Translations under genes and position numbers: made by a program
Shown here: piece by piece, positions 1 through 10,932 of the stretch
How positions within the stretch are numbered: position 1 is the stretch's first letter
Layout: each line of letters begins with the position of its first letter
Notes under the pieces: generated by a model
Told to the model about the DNA's origin: nothing
Database searches by the model: none
Seen by the model: the letters and a program-made list of their open reading frames with translations, nothing else
Source: Calliopum simillimum
Taxonomy: Eukaryota > Arthropoda > Insecta > Diptera > Lauxaniidae
Direction of reading: 5' to 3'
NCBI GenBank assembly: GCA_951812925.1
Contig: OX638368.1
Coordinates: forward strand, 67,976,569 to 68,040,568
DNA length: 64,000 nucleotides

Positions 1-152
1 ATTTTGTTTGCTTGATCGAAACTATAAAAGAACGGTCTCTAAGGAAACAATTGCATATATTAATTAAATATCGTGGGAAACCATAGTCGATCATTTTAAG
101 TATAAGTCCAGAATGCCAAACTGAGTCAAAAGCTTTCTCAATGTCACATATT

Positions 153-1353
153 GGGTCATATTAATAAAACTTTGCTAAAACTCGAAGCAATTGCTTCAAT
201 TTGTAGCATTTACTTCAATTCGTATGTGAAAAAATATTTTTTAGCATTTGCTATGTTCGAAAAAAGCTTTTGCTTAAATTGGTATGAATAAAAAGACGTT
301 ACTCGTAGCATTTGCTTGAATATTCTGAGTCTGCTCTCTAGCTGACTACGAGAGTTTGCTAGGTACTTTTTACACATAAATCATGCAGAAATCTTGTTCT
401 ATATTGGTTGCCGTAAATTTTCATAGGGATAGAAATTAATTAAATTTTAAATTTAATTACCTAAAATGAATCTGCATATTATACTTCTTGTATCGATTGT
501 GTTGGCACACAGCTTTCGTTGTAAAATCAGTATAAAGCCAAGAACTATAACTATTAACTATAAATTACCAAGACTGAAAAGCGGTCTTGGTCTTGATGAT
601 TATCGTGGCCAAGCAGTCTTGGTCCTGCAAAGATATCAGCGCCTTACCAAGACCAATAACAAGACTCGAGACCAAGACTAATCTTGCTAAACCCCATTGA
701 AGAATGAGAAAATTTTTTTTTTTTAATACGATTCTTTTATTTCCATGCCCCCTGCAATCAAAAAAAAAAAAAAAAACAACATTTGCACATGAAAAAAAAG
801 AAAAACGGCCTGTCTCCTGGTTAACTCCCAGAAACTTTATCAAATGTTGATACATTCAACTTCTTCCATGACGCAAGTTGTTGGTGTGCCTACACTTCTT
901 GCGGCAATTGGTAGTTCTTGGATGCAACCAAGCATAGCATTTACGGCATATCATTTTGTCGCAATTCGTTTTTGTGGAAAATTACGCACAGATCGCCCAA
1001 TAATACAGTTTGATTCAAAGCCTTGCTTAACTGATGATTTGGTGCCAGCATTCCAAGACCTTCTAGAGAACGGGTTTTTTGTATTGTGCACAAATGATAA
1101 TTCATATTTTGCCTGCACATTTTGAACAATTCCAGAAGAAAAATTTTATTGTTTATTTCAATTTATTTCAATTTTTATTTGTATTTTAAATAAATAATGT
1201 CAAATATGACAAAGCAAATGCTAGTTTCGATTTTTCGAACTTGCTATAGCAAGCATAAATTTTATTCATACCAATTTTAAGCAAATGCTATTTGCATTTA
1301 CTTTACTACAAAAGTTATCTTGAAGCAATTGCTATTTTTTATTAATACCACCC
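153..1353. mobile_element. Non-autonomous DNA transposon, PIF/Harbinger-like
   Basis: Seen: the ends are inverted repeats. The left end reads GGGTcaTATTAATAAAA and the right end, reverse-complemented, reads GGGTggTATTAATAAAA; both continue into matching AGCAATTGCTTC blocks. The bases ATT flank both ends (150-152 and 1354-1356), fitting a 3-bp target duplication. The interior is A/T-rich with short frames (466-681 and 844-1125) that I do not recognise, plus small inverted CCAAGACC motifs near 575-680. Known: GG-starting ends with a 3-bp duplication are typical of PIF/Harbinger elements. Inferred: an internally deleted or non-autonomous copy. No transposase motif is visible, so the superfamily is provisional. 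Confidence 0.5.
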
Positions 1354-2125
1354 ATTGTAGTATCATCCCTGTGGATTGTAACATTTCTTTTTATTACTTT
1401 AATATCTAATTTACATGAATTTTATCACTGAAAATCTATGTTTTTTTTTAAAATTTTTACTCGGGGTGTCAAACGGCTGAATTTAGAAGTTGAACATGTT
1501 TAAAATGTGAAAGAAATTTTAATTTTGTTAAATCTGGTTAGCAACTTGAAAGTCCTAATCTTTGCCTTTAAAACCTATTTTAAATTATGTTGATATCTTT
1601 TTTTTCCTCGAAGAAATCCTAACCTAAAAAGACACAAAAGTGCAAAAAACCCGTTTAGCCAATATTTCGGTCTACGATATCTCTTAGAAACATGAAGATA
1701 TAAACATAATTTAAATTAGGTTTTAAAAGATTAGTGCTTTCAAGTGCCTTAACCACATTTAACGAATAAATGATATGTTACATAAATGTGCTAACTGAAC
1801 AAAACGCTGCATTGTGAATAGCACTTTCTTCTTCTTTATTAACAGCTGACATTTGTCTATGTTTTGGTTTTGCACGATCTGCCTGCTGAATTTTGTACAA
1901 AATTTTCTAGAAAATAATAAAATAGTTTTTTAAAAATCCAGAAAAAAATTAACAGTTTGAACAAAGCCACATTACGTTTGTTCAATATTGCCGCCAGTGC
2001 CAAGGCAAATTCGCTGAAAAATGTTTTCGGTAAACGCGACCTTACACCATTTGGCACTTGTCGAAAAATCCAGATTATTCGGGTAATGGACATGCTACGG
2101 TTTTAAATGTTCAATAGCCAAGCTT

Positions 2126-2595
2126 AGGGTGCAGCTGCGGTTGTGGTATTAAACATCACATTCACACCAAGGGTGAACGCGAATTGGTTGAGTTTCAACT
2201 GAAGAAATTGTTGCAGAGCGTAAGGCACAAAAAGCCAAAGCTGTGTCAACTGCTTTGGATGGATTCACTATTAAATTGCTAATCAAGCAGGGCGACAAGG
2301 AAAAAGTTGTCGGTTTCAACGTCAATCATGCAGTTTACACTGAGGAAGAACCCGAAATTGATCCAAATGCTGGTAAACCCGGTATGGGTGAAATGCGTAG
2401 CTAGCCACAATTTGAAATAGACGTTAGGGGCAACACAACATTATCATTCACCTGCTCCTTCCTACAAGGAACACCACAGAGGGTGAATATAATGGCGTTT
2501 TTGGTATTGATGAAATGTGTGTTTTTGAAGGCGAGTGGAATGATAAGGTATACGCTGTTGCTGGTGATGTGCTCGATGGTTATCTATATTATTAA
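2126..2595 (+). pseudogene. Pseudogene of mitochondrial p32 / MAM33 / C1QBP protein
   Basis: Frame-jumping translation gives stretches typical of the mitochondrial matrix p32 family (acidic protein involved in mitochondrial translation): GERELVEF, then EEIVAERKAQKAK after a one-base deletion near 2194, LDGFTIKL, KEKVVGFNVNH, TEEEPEIDPNA, PQFEIDV, TTLSFTCSFLQG and, in another frame, VFGIDE, FEGEWNDKVY and DVLDGYLY. Disruptions include the deletion, an in-frame stop after EMRS at about 2401, a frameshift near 2480 and a stop replacing the last 50 or so residues. The sequence 1975-2110 may be a degraded N-terminus, which I cannot confirm. No introns are evident, so it may be a retrocopy, but no poly-A tail or target duplication is clear. 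Confidence 0.83.
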
Positions 2596-3218
2596 CCTAT
2601 AGCCCAGGCAAATTAGCATAAAAATAGACGTTAAATAACAATAATAAGGGGAAAGCTGAAAATCGGTACAGACCTTAAAAACACCATTATAAATAATCTG
2701 TCAAAAGTCCCCATTGATCCCATGTGAGCTAAAAAAGTTATTCAAGGTCAAAGGTCACAAAAAATATAGTTTTTTGGAAATATCCCGCCAGCGGTAACTT
2801 CTAGAGAAAAATTTTTGTCGGCAATTTTGTAGCTTATAAAATTTCCTATAAAAACGTTTCACATTTTGTTTTCATGCGATTTATACATAGTTTGGGAGAT
2901 ATCCTGATTTAAATTGAGGCAAAAATTATTAAAATGTGTGTGCCGCTCATGAGTGCGCATAGTGATGTGTTGAGCTTTAAATTTAATTATCTCATGAACG
3001 GTGAGTCAGACGTTAAAAGTAAAAATACCGTTTATAGGGTATTGCTTGCTTTACAAACTGCATGTTGTTTTTCTTTCGTGCGATGTATAGTTTAGGAGAT
3101 ATCTTTCGACAATCCTGAAATTTAGAAAAAAACAATTTTTTCAAAATATCTCAGAAACGATGTGCCCTAGGAAAATTTTTTTTCATGCATTTTGTAGTAC
3201 GTGCGATTCCCTATGACG

Positions 3219-5523
3219 CACAGTGTCGCGAGCCCATATATAGAGCGGCCAAAACTAGTAAACGTTATCCGATTTTGATAAAACTTTGCACGGTGATGCT
3301 TTTTGTTAAGATTATGAAAATATTCGAAAATGGGCGTGGTCCGCCCCTTTTTAAACCGACTCTCAGTACAAAAGTATTAGTATCGGGTGATTTTTTTAAA
3401 GGTTTTTTATACCATTAAAACGGTTAAATATTATCCCTTTAAATGCTTTTTGGTTTTTCACGATCGGATAAGAAGCATAAAAGTTATAGGAGATATAACT
3501 TAAAATTGAAGTGAAATATTTCAATTTAGGAAATTCACTCATTTTGGAAAGTAAAAAAAAAAAGACTTTTACTTAAAATATTGGGTTCAAAAGCTAAACA
3601 ATTAAAAAGATGAAATTTTAAGCTTTAAAATACTTTTTGATCTATTCTGATCGGTTGATAAACAAAAAAGTAAGGGACGTTAGAGTTCAAAGATAATATG
3701 ATATATTTGCAATTTTGGTACTCGCTCGTTTTAAAAAACGAAAAAAATTACTCTTAAAAATTACTTATCTCGGTCAATTTTTATGCTAGAAAGATGTTTT
3801 AAAAACCAAAATTTGCAAAATTGCATCAACTTTAATTTTAAATTCGACTAACGGTTTTGAAGTTATTTGTCAAAAAATGACTTTTTTGATCTTTAAACCC
3901 CCAAAAAGGGGGTCAAACCCCCTGTGGAGCTGAGCAACTTTTTTTTTGTAAGGTGACTATGGTTCAATAAACAACTGTGTCAAGTTTCAAGCCCGCAGCA
4001 ATTTTTCTTTTTAAGATATTTAATTTTACTATCCTAAGAATATTAATTTTTTATTGAAATTTAATTGAGGTCACTTTAGAAAATTAACGAAAAAAAAAAA
4101 AAATTGGGGCTCATTGGGGCACTTTTTTTTTCATGTGCTTACACACTGCACTTACGTCTTTTGTTTCTTATTAAGGCAGTAGGGTCTTTTGCGTCATTCT
4201 TTTTTTTATGGTCTCCCAAAGTTTTCTTTAGAATTCACAAATAAGCAAAACTAGTAAGGGTGTAAAATTTGGCCTGGCCATACATTAAATACCCTACACT
4301 GCAGTATTTTTCAAATTTTGCTCATATGGGAGGTGCTACGCCCTCTTGTCCGAGTTCACCCAGTTTTTGTTCAGAGCTTGCATTTATAGTTTTTAGTGTC
4401 TGAGTGAAAAACTTTTTTAGTAAAGCGTTTTGAAGCTTTTGCTTATATAGGAGGTGCCACGCCCTCTTGACCGAGTTCGTCTAGTTTTAGCTTAGAGCGT
4501 GCATTAATAGTATTTAGTATTTGAGTGAAGTTTAGTTGGATTATCTCAAAAAACTGTTTCAGTATAGCATTTTGAAACTTTTGCTTATGTGGGAGGTACC
4601 ACGCCCCCTTGTCCATTTTCACCCAATTTTTGTTGAGAGCTTTCATTCATGATTCTTAGTGTCTGAGTAAAATTTGGTTCGAATATCTCAAAAAACGCTT
4701 TCAGTATAGCGTTTTTAAGCATTTGCTTATATGGGAGGTGCCATGCCCTCTTGTCCGAATTCGCTCAGTTTTTTCTCAGAGCTTGCGCTTACAATTTTTG
4801 GTATTTATGCGTATTTTGGTTGCACTGTCGTGAAAAATACTCCTAAAATTGCATTTTGAATATATTTTTTGTATGGGCGGTAGGCGTGTCCGTTGACCGA
4901 TTTCGCTCATTTTCAATCCCCCGAGCTAGCTTTGGCGACGGAGGCAATGTACCAAATTTCATTAAATTATCTTGCTCAGTTTTCCCAAAAAGTGTATTTC
5001 AACACACAGCCAGCCACCCAGCCAGACAGACGGACATGGCTATATCGACTCAGGAGGTGACGCTGATCAAGAATATATATACTTTTCTATATCTGCCACG
5101 CCTCCTTCTCTGCGTTACAAACGGAAGGACAAAGTGAATATACCCTGGGTGTAGGGTATAAAAACATATGTCCAATAAAGTAACTGTAAACAAAAGTTTA
5201 ATAAAAAAATCTGCTCAAAAATTGCTCTATTATATAGGAAAAATATCATTTATTCCTAAAAAGTTTGTATTAACTAAGGTATTTAGTAAAATAGGCCTGC
5301 TTTAGATTTAAGAATCATGGAACGAAATTTTTTTTTCTTGTGGCATTTATTCTATTTTTCCAAAACTCTAAGTTTACGTGACTCGTACAACTATGCTTTT
5401 AAGATGTATTAATAATTTTTTTAAATTTCTATTAGTTTAAGTATACTTAACAATATGTCATCCTTGATGAGTTTATATTTTGACTTTAATTTTGACCCTT
5501 TTGGCCGCACTCGCGACACTGTG
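3219..5523. mobile_element. Transib-like non-autonomous element with RSS-like ends
   Basis: Seen: inverted ends CACAGTGTCGCGAG at both termini, followed by GCGGCCAAAA. The 5-bp duplication TGACG lies at 3214-3218 and 5524-5528. The same repeat without this insertion (7000 and 32670 regions) confirms the insertion point. On the left, CACAGTG (3219-3225) and CCAAAACTA (3249) are separated by 23 bp. On the right, CACAGTG (5523-5517) and CCAAAAGGG (from 5504) are separated by 12 bp. Known: Transib elements make 5-bp GC-rich duplications and have CAC-starting ends resembling V(D)J recombination signals. No transposase is recognisable inside; a Helentron-like repeat sits at 4251-5160. A 5-bp-TSD hAT is an alternative. 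Confidence 0.6.
4251..5160 (-). mobile_element. Helentron/DINE-1-like rolling-circle repeat, copy A
   Basis: On the minus strand the element starts TATACCCTACACCCAGGGTATA and ends with a GGCCAGGCC hairpin, ACACCCTTA and CTAG. Near its 3' end the inverted block GTGTAGGGTATTTA matches the 5' terminus. The interior holds a CAGCCAGC-type microsatellite (about 5005-5030) and three to four imperfect tandem units of roughly 120-130 bp, each containing ATGGGAGGTGCCACGCCCTC-like sequence. Known: Helentron-type elements (Drosophila DINE-1) have sub-terminal inverted repeats, a central tandem-repeat core, a 3' hairpin ending in CTAG-like sequence, and insert between Ts. No protein is encoded. Confidence 0.65.
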
Positions 5524-5689
5524 TGACGGTCTCTCCGAACACTTTTTTCGTCCGACTAACCGTTCATGAGATATCGCGATTTGAAAATCATTCGAAAATC
5601 AACTTTCAAATTATTTTACAATGCACACTCGTATGCCACAAGGTCTTTGCTTTGCCGTTGCTACGTCGACTGCGCACATTATCGTTTTC

Positions 5690-6060
5690 AGGGTTGTCAC
5701 ATCATATTTTTTTATGGAATTCTTAAAGCATACAATTTAGCAAAATAAAAAAAATAAATTTTTGTTTTAAAAATTTTATAAAAACTTTAAAAGCTCAACA
5801 TTCACTTTTAGGGTTGCCACCTGGTTTTTTTTCGTATATTTGGTTTAATCCATGTACTATAAAAATAAAAAAAAAATGTTGGTTTTGAAACGCTTAGATA
5901 AAGTTTATAAAAACTCATTATACATTTTTGGGGTTGCCACCTAGTCATTCTATAAAATTTTGATTCAATCTCACTTTTTTTCGACTTAATTGAATTTTTT
6001 GGCTTTCAAATACAGTTAAATAATTTCTTCAAAAAATAAACAAAGCTTTCAGTGTTTCAC
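5690..6060. repeat. AGGGTTGCCACC module array, small
   Basis: Three modules of about 120 bp, each starting (A)GGGTTG(C/T)CAC (near 5690, 5812, 5931) followed by a T-rich stretch. They match the modules that build the palindrome at 56067-58643 and the array at 63140-63540. Confidence 0.6.
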
Positions 6061-6284
6061 CTGACCATTGCAAATTAAAAATGGGTTTGCTCTTCCAGCG
6101 GAACAAAAATAGAAAAAAATAAAAGCTTATTTGCAAACTAATTGAATATTTGATAAAGTTTGCTTTACTTTCCGGTGGTAAACTTTGAAACAGACTCCAA
6201 CAGCCCAATATATGAGGAATGTTTATAGGCAGTAGCTAAATCAGATAACACTATGCAACAAATGAGTAAAAATTTTTTCCCCAG

Positions 6285-6800
6285 GGTATGCCATTATTCA
6301 TTTCATATGTAAAATGGGCTGCTGATTCCGAAAATCACATTATTTTTTTTTTATTTCGTGTCGTTTTCGAGATATCGGTCATTTTCGGTTTTCGGACCAA
6401 AAAAAAGATAGTTCCAATTAAATACAAATATCTCAAGAACCAATGTTTGTATTGAAACGAATTATATGTCATAGTAAAGGTAATTAAATTACCTACAAAT
6501 GATATTCAAATCTCTTTTTGGTTGGTTTGTTAGTTTCGGCGAAATAAATTGATTTCTAAAAAAAACATTTTTTTTTTTTCGAATAAATTAACAAAATATC
6601 AAAATCAACTGCAGATTTATACGAGAAGAAATAACTTTTTCATAATTTTTTTTTGTTTTTGTATCATAGACTATATATTTGTGAAGAAAATAAGATACCA
6701 CTTAAAAAAATCGATGGGAAAATGCAAAAGTTGTATACAATTCATTGATAAATTACTAAAATGCGTTTTTGCCTATTTTTTTCGGTTTTTTTAGTAAACT
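6285..6800. repeat. Block shared, inverted, with the hAT element 3' region
   Basis: This stretch matches 40340-40860 in reverse orientation over most of its length (for example TCGTTTTCGAGATATCGG, GGTAATTAAATTACCT, and the block around ATAGACTATATATTTG). At the other locus it lies just downstream of the hAT transposase remnant, so this is either a detached hAT fragment or a repeat that inserted at both sites. Confidence 0.6.
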
Positions 6801-7639
6801 GTCGATAATTTGAAACTTTTTGTAAAACAAATGAGAAAATCCAAAAAATTCTTAAAGTTAGTTAAATGGAACATTGTACTATGCTCCATATTATGTTCAA
6901 TTTTGAATGATTTTCAAGTCGCGATATCTCATGAAGGGTAAGTCTGACGAAAAAGCAATTCGGAGAGACTCTTATAGGGAATCGAACGTTCTACAAAATG
7001 CATGAACAATTTTTTTTTAGGATGAACCGTTTTGGAGCTATTTTGAAAAAAACGGTTTTTTTCTAAATTTTAAGTTTGTTGAAGAATATCTCGTAAACTA
7101 TAGGTCATGTGAAAAAAAAAATGAAGTGAAGCTCATAGTGAAATTAATTCCCTATAAAAATGTGTTTTTGTTTTGAACGTGTGGCTCACCGTTCATGAGT
7201 TATCGTAATTTTAAGCTCAACACATAACTGTGCCTACTCATGAGCGGCATGCACAATTTACTAATTTTTTTCAAATTTTGAATTAGGATATCTAATGAGT
7301 TATAAGTCGTTCGGAAACAAGTTAGGGGTCATTTTTATAGAAAATTTTATAAGCTACAATATTGCGCCACAATATTTTTCTCTGAATGTTACCGTTAAAG
7401 AGATTTTTGTAAAAAACTGGTTTTGGACGCCATTTTTCCAATATGGCGGTGCAAGCGAACACGACTCGAGGTAGCAAAGTTGAAATTCTGAAAGAGCACA
7501 TCGAAATCTATAAAGTAACTCATTTGCTAAAACCCGCAAAATTTTCCAGGTAACATCGTTTTATTCTCCCAAATGATTGTACTAGCATGCCAAAAAGACA
7601 AAAAATGATAATTGAAAACGCTTATTGAAAAAGCTCATT

Positions 7640-7913
7640 AAATACTGAACTCATGTAAAAATTATCCTTTTGTTAAGGTGTACGAGTTTGGTTTTGGTAC
7701 TGAATAAGCTTGATTTCTGTAACTTTCTATTTATTTTCAAAAATAACTGAAAATTTCGAGTTTGGTGTTTTGTTAAAATTGAAGAATTAAATATTCTATT
7801 TAAAAATATACTTCAAGTTTCTTAAATTATTTTTGCGTACTAAGTTTCGGGGCATTGCAGAATAGTTGCTGTTCTAGTTCTAGTTGGTGTACGAGTTTGG
7901 CTTTGACCTACTG
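7640..7913 (+). mobile_element. 3' end of a Tc1-type element
   Basis: A diverged copy of 25340-25604, sharing ACTGAACTCATGTAAAAATT, GTTAAGGTGTACGA, TTGGTACTGAA and the terminal GGTGTACGA.TTTGGCTT. The end ...GACCTACTG matches the terminus that at 25604 is followed by TA. No transposase remains upstream here. Confidence 0.5.
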
Positions 7914-9043
7914 AATGTTTTTTAGTGCTCCGATTGGTTTACATTTAATATGAATGGGATAAGACAGGGGGTGTGGTACCCCCCATACCAAAAACGACGA
8001 AAAAGTGGTTTTGTTTGTTTTTTTGTCATTGCATCACGCCTAAACTTATAAATATATGGAAGCCATATTTTCACAATATCTACGCCTAACCTTCGGCCAG
8101 GTTAATATCGTAAAAGAAGAGGAGGCATTATGACGTGATGCACACGAAAAACAAAAATTGCAAGAAAAAAAAAAACCAAAACCCTATATCTCTGCACCTA
8201 AGGAAAGTATCAATTTGAAAATGTGTGCATGGATGTATATGGTATTTACCAAGGGGGGGATTAAAGCAAGGGGCGTTAGAACCCCATACAAAAAAATTCT
8301 GAACATTCAATAATTCTGCACCTATTGCAGTTATGAGATATGAATGGACATAGCTTTAACTTAAAGACATGCAGAAAATGGGGGATTGATCCAGTTGCGT
8401 TGTACACCCATACAAAAAAAAAAAAAAAACCCTAAATCATCGCGCCACCTACAGGAAAGGGCATAACAATGTTTGCCGGACCATCTAGTAGTAAATAAAA
8501 ATTGAGAACGTCGTTTAACTAAACACGATTACTTATTATGTGGACTGCAATCTAAGGCTAACAATAACTTTGTGTATTTGAAACCGAATAAAAAGAAAAA
8601 GCTTTAGCTTGACAGTTCGAAAGTATGCAATTAGTGTTGTCACATTATCAAAAAATATGTTTCTTTCCAATATTATTCGTTCACTTTCTAATAACTGACA
8701 TAATTTAAAAAGGAAAACATTCAGTTTTTTTCATTAAACTTACAAATTTATTCTCAATGACCCCTTAAACCAATTTCTTCAACAAAATTCAAAAAAATTA
8801 AAATTTATTTTTTTTAAATTTCTTAAAACTGACTAACTCAGTGCAACTGCTCATATATACTTTTGCATACCTATCATGCCTCCTTTTCTTCTTTACAAAC
8901 GGAAAGACAAAGTGAATATAACCTAATAAAAAAATACAAAAATTTTATACTTTGACCACAATTTTTTTTTTTGCAATTTTCTTAAATTAAGAAAACTTTG
9001 CTTGCATGCACTCAATGCTTTATTTATTATGTATATGTACATA
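7914..9043. other. Non-coding repeat-rich gap
   Basis: I see no gene. The stretch holds A-rich runs, a GGTGTGGTACCCCCC palindrome near 7970, and a fragment at about 8850-8930 matching the 5' terminal 85 bp of the Helentron-like repeat (GCCTCC...ACAAACGGAAAGACAAAG). Confidence 0.5.
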
Positions 9044-9289
9044 CAGTGACTCACGAAATTGATCACGCTTTGGCTATGAATGCAAACAACCAATAAAAAG
9101 TCTGAAATGGGTTTGTATTTTTAATGTGTCTTTATATTGGTAAAACTGCATTAAATAAAGGAAAATAAACAAGGGTCAAATTCCATGAAAACTCTTTCTT
9201 AAATAAAAAGTAATAAAACAAAATCAAAAATACTCAGCGTGATCAATTTTGTGACTTCACATTATGAACCTCGGAAACTAATGTTAATA

Positions 9290-9950
9290 TTTTGTATAGC
9301 CTCCTAGTGCATCAATAACTGCTTTTATTCTTCTGGGCATACTATCTAGAAGAGTTTCACAATTTTCTGGAGCAATAGCATCTCAAGCATTTTGAGCCTT
9401 AGGCCAAAATTCATTAAGAGTACCAATTTAACCTTCCATCGATTTTCACAATATGCCCCATAGGTACTCAAAAGGATTGAGGTCTGGAGATTTCGAGGGA
9501 CATTTTATTGTTGTAATTCCATTATCTGAAAGCCATTTTTGTGTGCTCTTTGCAGTGTGTTTTGGACTATTGTCCTGCTAAAAGACAATAATCGAAGCAT
9601 TTACTTTCAAATCTTGTAAAGTACCAAGCAAATGACTTCGTAGAATTTCACTGTTAGACTCTGCTGTTATTCGACCTTCAATTTTGGTAACTCTACCAAC
9701 ACCTCTAGTGGTCATACATACCCACACCATTATTGAGCCTTCTCCAAACTGAAGTGTGGGCTTAACGTAGTATGGCTGAAGTCTCGAACCCTTACTCCTC
9801 CAAACCCACGCACTGATTTCCGATCTTAAGTGGTTTATTTTGGTCTTATTTGACCATATAACCTTCTTCCAATCGTAAGCGCTCCAGTTTTTGTAACATT
9901 TGACAAGCTCCCAACGCAACTTTCGGTGCCTCAAAGGCTTTTAACTTTTG
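9290..9950 (-). pseudogene. Tc1-like transposase fragment (left arm)
   Basis: The minus-strand frame from 9934 reads WKKVIWSNKTKI, VKPTLQFGEGSIMVWVCM, GVGRVTKIEG and ILRSHLLGTLQDLKVNASIIVF, then a TAG stop, then QDNSPKHTAKSTQKWL and SPDLNPFEYLW. These are the second half of the DDE domain of Tc1 transposases, which cut and paste DNA at TA sites. The QDN aspartate and the PDLNPFE glutamate are retained. The first catalytic aspartate region reads SNKTK where SDETK is usual, so that Asp is lost. The N-terminal DNA-binding domain is absent. Inactive. Confidence 0.85.
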
Positions 9951-9989
9951 CACGCCCTTTGAGTCAACAAAGTTTGAGTTTAGAGGAGG

Positions 9990-10440
9990 CTCAGTAATCA
10001 TGTTGGTATGTTTGACCACTAGAGGTGTTAGTAGAGTTACCAAAATTGAGAGTCGAATAACAGCAGAGTCTAACAACGAAATTCTACGAAGTCATTTGCT
10101 TGGTGCTTTACAAGATTTGAAAGTAAATGCTTCGATTATTGTCTTTTAGCAGGACAATAGTCCAAAACACACTGCAAAGAGCACACAAAAATGGCTTTCA
10201 GATAATGGAATTACAACAATAAAATGTCCCTCGTAATCTCCAGACCTCAATCCTTTTGAGTACCTATGGGGCATATTGAGAAAATCGATGGAAGGTTAAA
10301 TTGGTATTCTAATGAATTTTGGCCTAAGGCTCAAAATGCTTGAGATGCTATTGCTCCAGAAAATTGTGAAACTCTTCTAGATAGTATGCCCAGAGGAATA
10401 AAAACAGTTATTGATGCACTAGGAGGCTATACAAAATATT
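9990..10440 (+). pseudogene. Tc1-like transposase fragment (right arm)
   Basis: A shorter inverted copy of the left-arm fragment: TTRGVSRVTKIESRITAES, then NSEILRSHLLGAL with a substitution, the same TAG before QDNSPKHTAKSTQKWL, and a second stop replacing a lysine codon in the motif that reads CPSKSPDLNP on the left arm. Differences between the arms are single-base changes, so the duplication is old enough to have diverged slightly. Confidence 0.8.
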
Positions 10441-10772
10441 AACATTAGTTTCCGAGGCTTATAATGTGAAGTCACAAAATTGATCACGCTGAGTATTTTT
10501 GATTTTGTTTTATTATTTTTTATTTAAGAAAGAGTTTTCATGGAATTTGACCCTTGTTTATTTTCCTTTACTTAATGCAGTTTTACCAAAATAGCGACAC
10601 ATTAAAAATACAAACCCATTTCAGACTTTTTATTGGTTGTTTGCATTCATAGCCAAAGCGTGATCAATTTCGTGAGTCACTGTATGTATTTTCTCGACTT
10701 TCTATATAATAAAATTTGTCAATTTGGAAAATAAACAGCTCTTGTGTAAGCGTATTATTTATTTTCATTTAG

Positions 10773-10932
10773 ACTTGAGCACCTTAGCAAAGCGGTGCCC
10801 ACAGTTATTGGAATTGGATTTATCAGATTGCACTGGATTGACATCAAACACCATTGGTATTGTGTGTAAATTTAAAATGTTAGAGTACTTATCACTGTCA
10901 AGATGTTATCAGATTCCCGCTTCATCCTATAT
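10773..10932 (+). CDS. Skp2: Skp2-like F-box/LRR protein, penultimate exon
   Basis: The exon lies between a good acceptor (TTTATTTTCATTTAG, ending 10772) and a donor (GTAAGTA at 10933). It encodes two leucine-rich repeats: LSTLAKRCPQLLELDLSDC, TGLTSNTIGIVCKFKMLEYLSLSRCYQI. The exon ends with two bases of an ATG codon completed by the first base of the exon at 22810, so the phase fits exactly. Skp2 is the substrate-recognition subunit of an SCF ubiquitin ligase that targets cell-cycle inhibitors; its LRRs bind substrate. The F-box and earlier repeats are not in view. Gene identity rests mainly on the next exon. Confidence 0.8.

Larger units (their letters stand above)
2738..7597. repeat. Foldback repeat (copy 1), broken by later insertions
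   Basis: The left arm is 2738-3218 plus 5529-5640 and the right arm is about 6880-7597, in inverted orientation. Both arms share blocks such as GTAGCTTATAAAATTTCC, the ATCTCATGA... and CGGAGAGAC/GTCTCTCCG blocks. A cleaner copy lies at 32059-33247 and shows the uninterrupted arrangement. The right end reads ...CCAAATGATTGTAC followed by TA. Between the arms are the CACAGTG element (3219-5523), GGGTTGCCACC modules (about 5690-6060) and a block shared with 40340-40860. The left terminus is decayed and its exact start is uncertain. Confidence 0.65.
9044..10682. mobile_element. Tc1 element arranged as a head-to-head inverted duplication
   Basis: Both ends read CAGTGACTCACGAAATTGAT and continue as matching inverted arms (left arm 9044 to about 9950, right arm about 9990-10682). 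TA flanks both sides (9042-9043 and 10683-10684). Each arm contains the C-terminal half of a Tc1-like transposase pointing outward toward its own terminus; the N-terminal half is missing from both. The arms share a TAG stop just before the QDN-x-PKHTAK motif, so they descend from one defective copy rather than two independent insertions. Confidence 0.85.

Noticed and set aside
466..681. Small secreted protein (71 codons with a hydrophobic start)
   Set aside because: It lies inside a transposon-like element, its second half is made of CCAAGACC inverted motifs, and no family is recognised.
844..1125. 93-codon open frame as a gene
   Set aside because: Unrecognised, overlapped by an equal frame on the other strand, and inside the PIF-like element; kept only as a mention.
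4443..5154. Open frames containing FVWAVGVSVDRFRSFSIPRA-like sequence, found at several places
   Set aside because: They recur in every Helentron-like copy on either strand and arise from its tandem core and terminus, not from a protein.
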